Shown: piece after piece, positions 43,653-53,087 of the stretch
Layout: each line of letters opens with the position of its first letter
Position numbering within the stretch: the first letter of the stretch is position 1
Program-made: the position numbers and the translations under genes
NCBI GenBank assembly: GCA_023663085.1
Contig: JAMPIB010000015.1
Coordinates: 1-61,256, forward strand
Length of the DNA: 61,256 nt
Reading direction: 5' to 3'
Origin: Ruminococcus sp.
GTDB lineage: Bacteria > Bacillota > Clostridia > Lachnospirales > Lachnospiraceae
The notes under the pieces: generated by a model
Database searches by the model: none
What the model saw: the letters and a program-made list of their open reading frames with translations, nothing else
Told to the model about the DNA's origin: nothing

Positions 43653-45725
43653 ATGGAAACCTATCAGGGGGAAGAAAAACAGCAGAATGACGGGCAGGAA
43701 AGTGAACAGATAGAAAGCACTCGTTATTATAAAGAGGCTTATGAAAGAGAGCGGGAAAAACGCGCGGTTCTGATTGCCAGACTGGCCGAGGCGGAAAGCC
43801 GGGCGGCGGACACAGAAGAAAAATTGAACCGTATCAGAAACAGCGTTTTCTGGAAAATGTCAAAACCCCTGCGCGGCGTGGTGCACTGGATGCAGAGGAC
43901 CAAAGACCGTATCACCCGTTATGGAAATATAAAAGGAATTGCCAGAAAACTGGATGCCAAACGTATCGAAAAGATGGCCAGGACACAGCATGGTACGGCA
44001 AGCTTTCCGACACCGGAAGAGGCGGCCGGGCAAAGAACCACACAATTTTCCAGAGACATTAAGATCAGTATCCTCGTGCCTTTATATAATACGCCGAAAG
44101 AGTTTCTTGTGCAGGCCATTGATTCCGTACTGGCGCAGACTTATGAAAACTGGGAACTGTGTCTGGCCGATGGCTCGGATGCGGAACATGCTTATGTTGG
44201 AGAGGTATGCGGGGAGTATGTGTCAAAGGACGCGGCTTATGTCAAAGAGCATCCGGAGTTGGCGAAACTGGTAAAGACAGACAGCCGTATCCTTTACCGG
44301 AAATTAGAAAAAAACGGCGGCATATCAGAAAACACAAACCAGTGTCTGGCGATGGCGACGGGAGACTATATCGGCCTGTTCGATCATGACGATATTCTGC
44401 ATCCGGCAGTTTTATACGAATATATGAAAGCCATCTGCGAACGCGGCGCGGATTATATTTATTGCGACGAATCGACTTTTCATGGTAACAGCATTGATAA
44501 TATGATAACCCTGCATTTTAAACCCGATTTTGCCATTGATAATCTGCGCGCAAATAATTACATATGTCATTTTAGCGTATTTGACCGGAAATTATTGGAA
44601 GGAACACAGGTGTTCCGCTCGCAGTTTGACGGCAGTCAGGATCATGATATGATCCTGCGTCTGACAGCGCAGGCGAAGAATGTCGTGCATATTCCAAAGC
44701 TGATGTATTACTGGCGTTCCCATAAGGGCAGCGTTGCTTCTGACATCAATGCCAAGACCTATGCCATAGAGGCGGCCAAGGGAGCGGTGGCGGATCATCT
44801 GAAAAGTCAGGGATTTGAAAATTTTGAGATCACCTCCACCAAAGCCTTTGAAACGATTTTCCGCATCCGCTATGAAATTCAGGGGAATCCAAAAATATCA
44901 ATTGTTATTCCAAATAAAGACCATGTGGAAGATTTACAGCGCTGCCTTACTTCTATTATGGAAAAAAGTTCGTATGATAATTATGAGATCATTATCGTGG
45001 AAAATAACAGTACCTCGAAAGAAATTTTTGATTATTACGAGAAACTGCGGGAACACACTTTTATCCGGGTGATAGAATATCAGGGGGAATTTAATTATTC
45101 CCGCATCAACAATCTGGGTGTGTCGAAAGCGGCCGGCGAGTATGTGCTGCTGCTCAATAATGATACGCAGGTCATTACGCTCGACTGGATGGAAGAACTT
45201 CTGATGTATGCGCAGCGGGCGGACGTCGGCGCGGCAGGAGCCAAACTCTACTATGCGGATAAGACCATCCAGCATGCGGGCGTGGTGATCGGGCTTGGAG
45301 CGCACAGGACTGCGGGACATACGCATTACCGGGTGAGCTGTAATAATCTGGGTTACATGGGAAGACTCTGTTATGCGCAAAACGTAACAGCTGTTACGGG
45401 AGCCTGCCTGATGGTAAAAAAAGAAATCTATGATAAACTTGGCGGACTGGATGAATCCTTTGCCGTATCGCTGAATGATGTGGATTTCTGTCTGCGGATA
45501 AGAGAGGCCGGATATCTGAATGTATTTACCCCTTTCGCGGAACTGTATCATTTTGAATCCATTTCCCGCGGGCTGGATGACAGCGGCGAGAAGGCGCAGC
45601 GCTACAATGAAGAGTCGGAACGTTTCCGGAAAAAATGGCGAAAAGTGCTGGAAACGGGCGATCCATATTACAATCCGAATTTTTCACTGGATAGAAGCGA
45701 CTTTGCTTTGAAAATAAATTCATAA
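43653..45725 (+). CDS. Tandem GT2 glycosyltransferase with N-terminal coiled coil
   Basis: A 690-residue protein with two full GT2 domains. The first runs from about 138 (ISILVPLYNTPKEFL, FDHDDILHPAVLYEY, PKLMYYWR), the second from about 415 (ISIVIPNKDHVEDLQRCL, VENNSTSK, LLNNDTQVI, GGLDESFAVSLNDVDFCLR). Residues 20-65 are a coiled coil ending in SVFWKMSKPLRG, closely like that of the protein at 41081. AGGAGG precedes the start. Two active sites suggest it adds two different linkages or sugars in turn. It is separated from the previous gene by 169 AT-rich bases holding a lone TATAAT (43563-43568) without a clear -35 box. Confidence 0.88.
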   Translation: METYQGEEKQQNDGQESEQIESTRYYKEAYEREREKRAVLIARLAEAESRAADTEEKLNRIRNSVFWKMSKPLRGVVHWMQRTKDRITRYGNIKGIARKLDAKRIEKMARTQHGTASFPTPEEAAGQRTTQFSRDIKISILVPLYNTPKEFLVQAIDSVLAQTYENWELCLADGSDAEHAYVGEVCGEYVSKDAAYVKEHPELAKLVKTDSRILYRKLEKNGGISENTNQCLAMATGDYIGLFDHDDILHPAVLYEYMKAICERGADYIYCDESTFHGNSIDNMITLHFKPDFAIDNLRANNYICHFSVFDRKLLEGTQVFRSQFDGSQDHDMILRLTAQAKNVVHIPKLMYYWRSHKGSVASDINAKTYAIEAAKGAVADHLKSQGFENFEITSTKAFETIFRIRYEIQGNPKISIVIPNKDHVEDLQRCLTSIMEKSSYDNYEIIIVENNSTSKEIFDYYEKLREHTFIRVIEYQGEFNYSRINNLGVSKAAGEYVLLLNNDTQVITLDWMEELLMYAQRADVGAAGAKLYYADKTIQHAGVVIGLGAHRTAGHTHYRVSCNNLGYMGRLCYAQNVTAVTGACLMVKKEIYDKLGGLDESFAVSLNDVDFCLRIREAGYLNVFTPFAELYHFESISRGLDDSGEKAQRYNEESERFRKKWRKVLETGDPYYNPNFSLDRSDFALKINS

Positions 45726-45736
45726 TGTGATAAAAT
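45708..45736 (+). promoter_or_regulatory. Probable promoter of the phosphoglucomutase gene
   Basis: TTGAAA (45708-45713), 17 bases, TAAAAT (45731-45736). The -35 box lies inside the end of the GT2 gene; the start codon is 70 bases downstream. Confidence 0.5.
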
Positions 45737-45806
45737 AACAGAAATAGGTTTTTATGGGAAATATATCCTGTTATCAATAAAAATATCATAATGGAGGGTA
45801 AAAAGA

Positions 45807-47528
45807 ATGGGCTACAAAGAACAGTATGATTTCTGGCTTGAGGATTCCTATTTTGACGAGGCGACGAAAAAGGAATTGCAGAGTATCAGCGGAAATGAGA
45901 AGGAGATCGAAGACCGTTTCTACAAGGATCTGGCATTTGGCACAGGCGGATTAAGAGGCGTGATCGGCGCGGGTACGAACCGCATGAACATTTACACAGT
46001 CCGTAAAGCAACACAGGGACTGGCTAATTACATTAAGAAGCAGGGCGGAGAAGCCAAGGGTGTGGCGATCGCTTACGATTCCAGAAGAAAATCTCCCGAA
46101 TTTGCCGATGAGGCGGCGCTTTGTCTGGCGGCTAACGGCATTAAGGCATATGTCTTCGATTCCTTAAGACCGACGCCGGAGCTTTCTTTTGCGCTGCGTG
46201 AGCTCGGCTGTATCTCCGGTATCGTCATCACGGCGAGCCACAATCCGCCGGAATACAACGGCTATAAATGCTATTGGGAAGACGGCGCGCAGGTAACGGC
46301 GCCGAGAGATAAAGAGATCATCACGGAAGTCAATAACGTGACAGATTACCATACGGTTAAGACAATGGAGAAATCTGAGGCCATCAAAGCCGGTCTGTAT
46401 CAGGTGATCGGCAGAGAGATCGACGATAAATATATGGTGGAACTGAAAAAACAGATCATCCATCCGGAGATCATCAAAGAAGTCGCGGGTGATATGAAAA
46501 TTGTGTATTCACCGTTTAACGGCACCGGCAATCTGCCTGTCAGAAGGATTTTAGAAGAGATCGGCTTTGAAAATGTATATGTCGTACCGGAGCAGGAGAT
46601 GCCGGATCCCGACTTTACGACACTGGAATATCCGAACCCGGAAGACCCCAAGGCATTTACGCTGGCACTGGCTCTGGCGAAAGAAAAAAATGCGGATATC
46701 GTGCTGGCGACAGACCCCGATGCGGACAGGCTCGGAATCTATGCACTGGATACGAAGAGCGGCGAATATGTTCCGTTTACCGGTAACATGTCCGGTATGC
46801 TGATCGCAGAATATATTTTGCGGGAAAGAACAGCGACCGGCACAATGCCTGCTGATCCGGCGCTTGTTACTACAATTGTTACGACGAATATGGCAAGAGC
46901 GATTACCGAAGATTATAAAGTCAGATTTATCGAAGTCCTGACAGGATTTAAATATATCGGCGAGCAGATCAAATGGTTCGAGGAATCCGGTTCCAATCAT
47001 TATGTATTCGGCCTCGAAGAAAGTTACGGTTGTCTGGCCGGTACACATGCCAGAGATAAGGACGCTGTTGTAGCGGTCATGTGCCTGTGCGAGATGGCGG
47101 CATGGTGTAAGAAAAACGGCAAGACCGTATGGGATCAGATGATAACTTTATATGAGAAATACGGTTATTTCAAAGAAAGCCAGTATTCCATCACCATGAA
47201 AGGTATCGACGGCGCGAAACAGATCGAAGAAATTATGAATAAATTAAGGAACGATCCGCCGAAGAACTTCGGTGAATTAAAGGTAAAAGAGTTCAGAGAT
47301 TATGATACGGGCAAGACGCTGAATCTGGAGACCGGTGCACAGGGAAAGACCGGACTGCCGCAGTCTAACGTATTGTACTTTGATCTGACCAATGATTCCT
47401 GGTGCTGTGCGCGTCCGTCCGGAACAGAACCGAAGATCAAGTTCTACATGGGCGTAAAAGGCACGAGTCTGACAGACGCCGAGGAGAAACTGGCCAGACT
47501 GACAGAAGATTTAAAAGCATATTTATAG
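45807..47528 (+). CDS. Phosphoglucomutase/phosphomannomutase family
   Basis: A 573-residue alpha-D-phosphohexomutase, most likely interconverting glucose-6-phosphate and glucose-1-phosphate. It shows GTGGLRGVIGAGTNRMN, the phosphoserine loop ITASHNPPEYNGYK, the metal loop DPDADRLGI, the sugar loop GLEESYG and the phosphate-binding RPSGTEPKIKFY. Length matches the PgcA type of Firmicutes. GGAGGG is 7 bases from the ATG. Product glucose-1-phosphate feeds RmlA and UDP-glucose formation for the dehydrogenase at 3018. A terminator-like hairpin follows. Confidence 0.93.
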   Translation: MGYKEQYDFWLEDSYFDEATKKELQSISGNEKEIEDRFYKDLAFGTGGLRGVIGAGTNRMNIYTVRKATQGLANYIKKQGGEAKGVAIAYDSRRKSPEFADEAALCLAANGIKAYVFDSLRPTPELSFALRELGCISGIVITASHNPPEYNGYKCYWEDGAQVTAPRDKEIITEVNNVTDYHTVKTMEKSEAIKAGLYQVIGREIDDKYMVELKKQIIHPEIIKEVAGDMKIVYSPFNGTGNLPVRRILEEIGFENVYVVPEQEMPDPDFTTLEYPNPEDPKAFTLALALAKEKNADIVLATDPDADRLGIYALDTKSGEYVPFTGNMSGMLIAEYILRERTATGTMPADPALVTTIVTTNMARAITEDYKVRFIEVLTGFKYIGEQIKWFEESGSNHYVFGLEESYGCLAGTHARDKDAVVAVMCLCEMAAWCKKNGKTVWDQMITLYEKYGYFKESQYSITMKGIDGAKQIEEIMNKLRNDPPKNFGELKVKEFRDYDTGKTLNLETGAQGKTGLPQSNVLYFDLTNDSWCCARPSGTEPKIKFYMGVKGTSLTDAEEKLARLTEDLKAYL

Positions 47529-47547
47529 AATAATACAGTATTTATGG

Positions 47548-47585
47548 CGGAATCGTCCTGTGTTTCAGGACGGTTCCGACGTTTA
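47548..47585 (+). terminator. Terminator-like hairpin after phosphoglucomutase
   Basis: A 13-bp stem with one mismatch (CGGAATCGTCCTG at 47548-47560, partner at 47566-47578) and a TGTTT loop; the following ACGTTTATT is a weak T tract. Confidence 0.6.
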
Positions 47586-47665
47586 TTATGCGCAGGGAAA
47601 AACTTTCCTGCCCGATTGTTAAACAGTGACAGCATAAGACCAACGGGGAGAATGCAGAGCATAAA

Positions 47666-49054
47666 ATGAGTATCCTGAACCTGAACAATCTTAAAAAAAC
47701 CGTGCGTTATTTAAAGAAAAACGGTATCGGTCATACCTTTTATGCAGCCAGGGAGCGCATGGAGGAAGAGAGACGTGCGGATTATCTTTACAGGGAACCG
47801 AAAGAGGATGTTCTGGCCGCACAGAGAGAGAAGAGCCGGCAATATTCTTACCGGTTCAGCATTGTGGTGCCGGCCTATGAAACGAAAGCGGAATTTTTGC
47901 GGGAGATGATAGATTCCGTCAGAAGGCAGAGTTATGAGAACTGGGAACTGGTCATAGCGGATGCCGGAAAGAGCCGGCATGTGGAGGAAATCGTAGAGAC
48001 ATACCGGAAAATGGAAGGTGAGAGCAGGATACGGTATATTCGTCTGCCGGAGAATAAGGGCATTTCAGAAAATACCAATGCGGCGGTCGCACAGACGCAC
48101 GGGGATTATATCGGTTTACTGGATCATGACGACCTGCTTACACCGGACGCGCTGTATGAAATGGCGGCTCTTATCAAAGAAGCCGGGGAAAATGGACAAG
48201 CGCCTGTTATGTTATATTCGGACGAAGATAAATATGAAAATAACGGATGTTACGAGCATCCGAACAGGAAATATAAATTTAATCTTGATTTAATATTATC
48301 GAACAATTACATATGTCATTTTATGATCCTGAAAGCTGACGTACTCAAAGAACTGAAACTGCGCGGACGTTTTGACGGCGCGCAGGACTATGATCTGGTT
48401 CTGCGGACCGTTGCCAGGCTTCTTGGTGAAATACCGGCCTGGAAATTGCCGGAGCGCATCCTTCATGTGCCGAAAGTATTATATCACTGGCGCTGTCATG
48501 AAGATTCCACGGCGGCTAATACGGCAAGTAAAAGTTATGCCTATGAAGCGGGGAAAGCCGCTCTGGAAGAATTTTGTAAGACACAGGGCTGGCAGGTGGA
48601 AGTCACCCATTCCCTGCACCTTGGATTTTATCAGATCACCTATCGGCCCGATATTTTTACGTTACGGCCGGAAGTTGGGATCATCGGCGGCAGGATCTTA
48701 AATAACAAAAATAAAATAACGGCTGGTATATATGATGAAAACGGCGTCTGTCTTTATCAGGGACTTCACCGGGAATACAGCGGCGGTGCCACGCATAAAG
48801 CGGCGCTCATGCAGGATGGCGCGGCGGTGGATATCCGTTGTATGAGAGTGTGTGCAAAACTGCAGCCGGTATTTGCAGAAATAACAGGTGTTCCTTATAG
48901 GGAACAGGGAAAATGGAAACTGGCGGATATTTCCGCCATAAACTGTGACGAAGAAGGATACCGCAAGCTCAGCATGACGCTTGGCAGGGCGGCCCGTGCC
49001 ATGGGGTATCTGGTCGTGTGGGATCCGCAGATCACAATAAAAGGGGAGATATGA
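47666..49054 (+). CDS. GT2 family glycosyltransferase
   Basis: A 462-residue protein with one GT2 domain after a basic N-terminal helix region (residues 1-60). Motifs are FSIVVPAYETKAEFLREM, VIADAGKS, LLDHDDLLTPDALYEM and VLYHWRCHEDSTAAN. It is closely like the first GT2 domain of the protein at 43653. The C-terminal 130 residues carry a beta-rich region (VGIIGGRILNNKNKITAG) that resembles the acceptor-side part of second GT2 domains but lacks its nucleotide motifs. GGGGAG is somewhat far from the ATG. The next gene begins 4 bases downstream. Sugar unknown. Confidence 0.87.
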   Translation: MSILNLNNLKKTVRYLKKNGIGHTFYAARERMEEERRADYLYREPKEDVLAAQREKSRQYSYRFSIVVPAYETKAEFLREMIDSVRRQSYENWELVIADAGKSRHVEEIVETYRKMEGESRIRYIRLPENKGISENTNAAVAQTHGDYIGLLDHDDLLTPDALYEMAALIKEAGENGQAPVMLYSDEDKYENNGCYEHPNRKYKFNLDLILSNNYICHFMILKADVLKELKLRGRFDGAQDYDLVLRTVARLLGEIPAWKLPERILHVPKVLYHWRCHEDSTAANTASKSYAYEAGKAALEEFCKTQGWQVEVTHSLHLGFYQITYRPDIFTLRPEVGIIGGRILNNKNKITAGIYDENGVCLYQGLHREYSGGATHKAALMQDGAAVDIRCMRVCAKLQPVFAEITGVPYREQGKWKLADISAINCDEEGYRKLSMTLGRAARAMGYLVVWDPQITIKGEI

Positions 49055-49058
49055 TACC

Positions 49059-50015
49059 TTGATAAAAACAACTGTTATCATACCGAATTATAATGGCATA
49101 GAGTATCTGGAAAACTGTCTGCGCTCTCTGGAAAAAGAAGAAGCGCATATTATCGTGGTGGATAATGCCTCGACAGACGGCAGTTTTGAGATGATTGCCG
49201 GGAAATTTCCAGCGGTCAGAACAATCCGCATGAAGGAAAACACAGGTTTTTGCAGGGCGGTCAATGCCGGGATAGCGGTATCGACTACCAAGTATGTCAT
49301 TTTCTTAAATAATGATACCATAGTAGAAGAAGGTTTCGTACAGGAACTGGAACAGGTGATGGAGCAGGATAAGAAATTATTCTCCGCCTCCGCCAAGATG
49401 ATCTCCATGCAGGATAAAGAAAAGATAGACGATGCGGGAGATCTTTACTGCGCTCTCGGCTGGGCCTTCGCCATTGGTAAGGGAAAACCGGAGAAAAAGT
49501 ATACGAAAAGCTATCGTATCTTTGCCTCCTGCGGCGGTGCGTCTATTTATCGCCGGAGTGTCTTTAAGCAGATCGGCGCTCTGGACGAAAATCATTTTGC
49601 CTATCTGGAAGATATCGATCTGGGCTACCGTGCCCGGATATACGGATACCACAGCCTTTTCGTGCCCGCCGCCCGCGTTTACCATGCCGGCAGCGCGGCC
49701 TCCGGCTCCCGCTATAATACCTTTAAGACCGACCTTGCCTCCCGTAACAGTATCTACCTAATATATAAGAACATGCCCTTTGTCCAGATCATCATCAACC
49801 TTCCGTTTCTGATATTAGGTTTTGCCATAAAGACTCTGTTTTTCACCTGTAAAGGTATGGGCTCCGCCTATATCAAGGGTTTGTATAACGGCTTTCGTTT
49901 AAGCGCCTCCCCGGAGGGCAGACAAAATAAAGTCCGTTTTACCCCCCGTCGTTTTTTTACATACTGTTATATTCAGCTTATGTTGTGGTTTAATATTATC
50001 CGTCGTTTCTGCTAA
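49059..50015 (+). CDS. GT2 glycosyltransferase, rhamnosyltransferase-like
   Basis: A 318-residue GT2 enzyme of the WbbL-like group, which often adds rhamnose to a lipid-linked intermediate. Motifs: TTVIIPNYNGIEYLENCL, VVDNASTDGSF, FLNNDTIVEEGF and GALDENHFAYLEDIDLGYRA; a hydrophobic stretch (IIINLPFLILGFAIKTLFF) near residue 245 could tie it to the membrane. The start is TTG 49059, 10 bases after AAGGGGAG; the ATG at 49051 gives only three codons. Rhamnose as donor is inference from the family and from rmlBAC in the window. Confidence 0.85.
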   Translation: MIKTTVIIPNYNGIEYLENCLRSLEKEEAHIIVVDNASTDGSFEMIAGKFPAVRTIRMKENTGFCRAVNAGIAVSTTKYVIFLNNDTIVEEGFVQELEQVMEQDKKLFSASAKMISMQDKEKIDDAGDLYCALGWAFAIGKGKPEKKYTKSYRIFASCGGASIYRRSVFKQIGALDENHFAYLEDIDLGYRARIYGYHSLFVPAARVYHAGSAASGSRYNTFKTDLASRNSIYLIYKNMPFVQIIINLPFLILGFAIKTLFFTCKGMGSAYIKGLYNGFRLSASPEGRQNKVRFTPRRFFTYCYIQLMLWFNIIRRFC

Positions 50016-50201
50016 GCGGCAGCGCGGCGACGAGGGGAAGTCAACTTTCGCCGGCGGACTGTGGCCCTGCCCTGCGGCGAGTTGACACTTTCCCTCGAAT
50101 ATTGTACTATAAAACACAATAAGGCCGATCATAATAAGACTGAAAACAGGCGCAGATCATCACATGATGCCCCGGCTTTTGCCGGAATGAGAGATGAATT
50201 T

Positions 50202-51611
50202 ATGATAAAAGATAATCAGAAATATTTTAACAGACTGCACATTATAATAGACGCGCTTGTAATAGCCGCGTCTTATCTGCTTGCCTGGTATTTGAAATTC
50301 GTCGGGCCTTTTTCCGACAGCGATCCCGCGATAGGTGCGCTGGAGTGGCAGACATATTTTGAACTGCTTTATTTTATCGTGCCCGGATATCTGATTCTCT
50401 ACTATTATTTTAATCTGTATACGCCCAAGCGGGCCACTGTCCATAAATATGAAATATTAAATATTTTCCAGGCCAATACAGTGGGTCTGATCCTGCTCAT
50501 GGCCGGCTGGTATGCGGTCAAGCAGATTCATTTCTCGCGTACTATGATGGCTATGTTTTATGTGATAAACATCATACTCTCGACGATCAGCCGTTCCCTG
50601 ATCCGCTCCCTTCTCCAGTATTTTCGCAAAAAAGGCTATAATTTAAAATACATCCTTCTGGTCGGTTATTCCCGCGCAACGGAAGAATATATCAACAGGA
50701 TCAATTCCAATCCCCAGTGGGGATATGTCGTGCGAGGTATTCTGGATGATGCGGTACCGAGAGGGACTGTTTATAAAGGGGTCAAGGTCATCGGCTCCAT
50801 AGCCAACCTGCTTTATATCCTGCCGGAAAATAAACTTGACGAAATTGCGATAACATTATCTCTGAATGATTATGACAAACTGGAGCATATCGTGGATCAG
50901 TGTGAAAAATCGGGTGTGCATACCAAGTTTATTCCCGATTATAACAGCCTGTTTCCAAGCCGTCCTTATACGGAAGACCTTATGGGACTTGCCGTTGTCA
51001 ATATCCGGTATGTGCCGCTTACCAATACGCTCAACTGGGTGATGAAGCGGATCGTGGATATCGTTGTCTCTTTAGTCGGTGCCATTGTCTTCTCCCCGGT
51101 CATGCTGGTGGCGGCGATCGCCATCAAATGTACGAGCAGAGGGCCGGTCATTTTTAAACAGGAACGCATCGGTCTGCATAACAAGCCTTTTGAAATGTAT
51201 AAATTCAGAACAATGGAAGTCCAGAAACCCGGTACGGAGAAAAAAGGCTGGACGGTCAAGGACGATCCCCGTGTGACGAAAGTCGGAAAACTCCTGCGCA
51301 AGACGAGCATGGATGAACTGCCTCAGCTTTTCAATATCTTAAAGGGGGATATGAGCGTAGTGGGGCCGAGGCCCGAAAGACCGCAGTTTGTAGAAAAATT
51401 CAAAGAAGAGATACCAAGATATATGGTAAAACATCAGGTCAGACCGGGACTTACCGGCTGGGCGCAGATCAACGGATATCGCGGAGATACCTCTATCAAG
51501 CGCCGGATTGAATGTGATATTTTTTATATTGAGAACTGGACGATGTCTTTCGATATCAAAATTATGTTTTTGACGATATTTAAAGGCTTTATAAATAAAA
51601 ACGCTTATTAA
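50202..51611 (+). CDS. Undecaprenyl-phosphate sugar-1-phosphate transferase (WcaJ/CpsE type)
   Basis: Starts the polysaccharide by moving a sugar-1-phosphate, commonly glucose or galactose, onto undecaprenyl phosphate. The 469-residue protein has four N-terminal membrane helices, a CoA-binding-like middle domain (LLVGYSRATEEYI), a re-entrant helix and the catalytic domain with FKQERIGLHNKPFEMYKFRT, LPQLFNILKGDMSVVGPRPE and RPGLTGWAQINGYRG. ATG 50202 follows GAGAGATGAA; ATG 50187 and earlier in-frame codons would add non-conserved residues. It stands near the end of the glycosyltransferase run, before the LCP gene. Confidence 0.93.
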   Translation: MIKDNQKYFNRLHIIIDALVIAASYLLAWYLKFVGPFSDSDPAIGALEWQTYFELLYFIVPGYLILYYYFNLYTPKRATVHKYEILNIFQANTVGLILLMAGWYAVKQIHFSRTMMAMFYVINIILSTISRSLIRSLLQYFRKKGYNLKYILLVGYSRATEEYINRINSNPQWGYVVRGILDDAVPRGTVYKGVKVIGSIANLLYILPENKLDEIAITLSLNDYDKLEHIVDQCEKSGVHTKFIPDYNSLFPSRPYTEDLMGLAVVNIRYVPLTNTLNWVMKRIVDIVVSLVGAIVFSPVMLVAAIAIKCTSRGPVIFKQERIGLHNKPFEMYKFRTMEVQKPGTEKKGWTVKDDPRVTKVGKLLRKTSMDELPQLFNILKGDMSVVGPRPERPQFVEKFKEEIPRYMVKHQVRPGLTGWAQINGYRGDTSIKRRIECDIFYIENWTMSFDIKIMFLTIFKGFINKNAY

Positions 51612-51688
51612 AGTCATACTATTTTGAGAGATAAAAATATTAAGAATTTCTAAAGACTTGTTGAATATCGCGGAAGAATATTGCATTT

Positions 51689-51718
51689 TTAACAAGATGT
51701 AGTATAATCGTATAAGGT
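51689..51718 (+). promoter_or_regulatory. Sigma-A promoter of the LCP gene
   Basis: TTAACA (51689-51694), 18 bases, perfect TATAAT (51713-51718), 84 bases ahead of the start codon; it ends the run of genes without an obvious promoter before it. Confidence 0.65.
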
Positions 51719-51802
51719 ACTTGCGTTATTTTGTGATTGGAAACAGGATAATGTGTGTAAAAGTGCGTAATACGAAAACAGGGAATCAAGGGAGTACATG
51801 GT

Positions 51803-53014
51803 ATGACAAAGAAAAGTAGAGATGCTTATGACGAAAGAAGACCTGCTAAAAAGTCTTCCGGTTCTTCTCACAGATCATCCTCCTCAAGATATGATGATGA
51901 TATAGAGAGAAGTCCAAAGAAAAAGAAGTCTTCCGGCAAGAAGTCAAGTAAGAAAGAGCAGGCTAAGAAAAAGAGAAGAAGGATCATTTTATTTATTTTA
52001 GAAATTTTTGTACTGGTGATCATGGTCATGGTGCTTTATATTGTTCTGACAGGTGAAAAGACCGGGCATTACGACATACAGGAAGATGAGATCATCATTA
52101 ATGAAGAAGTAAAACAGGCGGAAACGGAGAAGGGCGAAGAAGGCGGCCCGACATACCGGAATATTGCCCTGTTCGGCGTTGACTCCACGACAGGCGCTCT
52201 GACCAAGAATACACGAAGCGATACGATCATGATCGCCTCCATCAATCAGGAGACGGGAGAGTGTAAACTGGTATCCGTATATCGTGATACGTATCTGAAT
52301 CTGAGCAATGATTCTTATAATAAATGTAATTCGGCTTATGCAAAAGGCGGCCCGGCCATGGCCATCAGTATGTTGAATATGAATATGGACCTGGATATCA
52401 AAGAATTTGTTACCGTAGGTTTTGCCGGTCTGACCGATACCATTGATGCGCTCGGAGGCGTTTATATCGATGTGGACAGTGCCGAGATCAATCACTTGAA
52501 TAACTATCAGTTATGTATCGCGGAGGATCTGAAACGTTCCTATACACCGGTTGCCAATACCGGGTATCAGCTTCTGGATGGATTACAGGCTACCGGTTAC
52601 TGCCGTATCCGTTATACAGCCGGAGACGACTTTAAACGTGCGGAACGCCAGAGAGAAGTGTTGAGCGCCGTAGCAGATCAGGCCAAGAAAGCCTCTCCTG
52701 CAGCACTTGGACAGATTGCCAACAATGTATTTGAAGAAGTTTATACTTCCCTTGATCTGGCGGAGATCGTAGAACTTTTAGGAGACGTTGCCAAATATAA
52801 TATCACAGAAACAGCCGGATTCCCGACTGAGGAATACAGAAAGACCGGCACCATTGGTTCAAAAGGTTCCTGTGTTGTTCCCACGGATCTGGAACAGAAC
52901 GTAAAATGGCTGCATCAGTTCTTATTTAATGATTATGACTATGAGCCGTCAAGTACTGTAAAGGAATGCAGCGACAAGATTGCTGAAGATACGAGCGGTT
53001 ACTCATTACATTAA
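51803..53014 (+). CDS. LytR-CpsA-Psr family glycopolymer ligase
   Basis: LCP proteins attach polyprenyl-pyrophosphate-linked glycopolymers to peptidoglycan outside the membrane. The 403-residue protein has a basic Ser/Lys-rich cytoplasmic head, one helix (about 61-83), and the LCP domain with NIALFGVDS, TRSDTIMIASI, VSVYRDTYL, GGVYIDVD and YCRIRYTAGDDFKRAERQR, retaining the arginines and aspartates that bind the pyrophosphate. It is the natural last step for the polymer made by the preceding genes. It has its own promoter and a terminator-like hairpin downstream. Confidence 0.93.
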   Translation: MTKKSRDAYDERRPAKKSSGSSHRSSSSRYDDDIERSPKKKKSSGKKSSKKEQAKKKRRRIILFILEIFVLVIMVMVLYIVLTGEKTGHYDIQEDEIIINEEVKQAETEKGEEGGPTYRNIALFGVDSTTGALTKNTRSDTIMIASINQETGECKLVSVYRDTYLNLSNDSYNKCNSAYAKGGPAMAISMLNMNMDLDIKEFVTVGFAGLTDTIDALGGVYIDVDSAEINHLNNYQLCIAEDLKRSYTPVANTGYQLLDGLQATGYCRIRYTAGDDFKRAERQREVLSAVADQAKKASPAALGQIANNVFEEVYTSLDLAEIVELLGDVAKYNITETAGFPTEEYRKTGTIGSKGSCVVPTDLEQNVKWLHQFLFNDYDYEPSSTVKECSDKIAEDTSGYSLH

Positions 53015-53035
53015 ATAACATTCGATATAGAAAAG

Positions 53036-53064
53036 CGGAAGGGCCCGGCGTGCAGGCCCTTTCC
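53036..53064 (+). terminator. Terminator-like hairpin after the LCP gene
   Basis: AAGGGCC (53039-53045) pairs with GGCCCTT (53055-53061), extended by flanking GG/CC pairs. The tail TCCTGCTATTG is poor in T, so termination may be weak. Confidence 0.45.
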
Positions 53065-53087
53065 TGCTATTGTGGGGGAAATTGACA

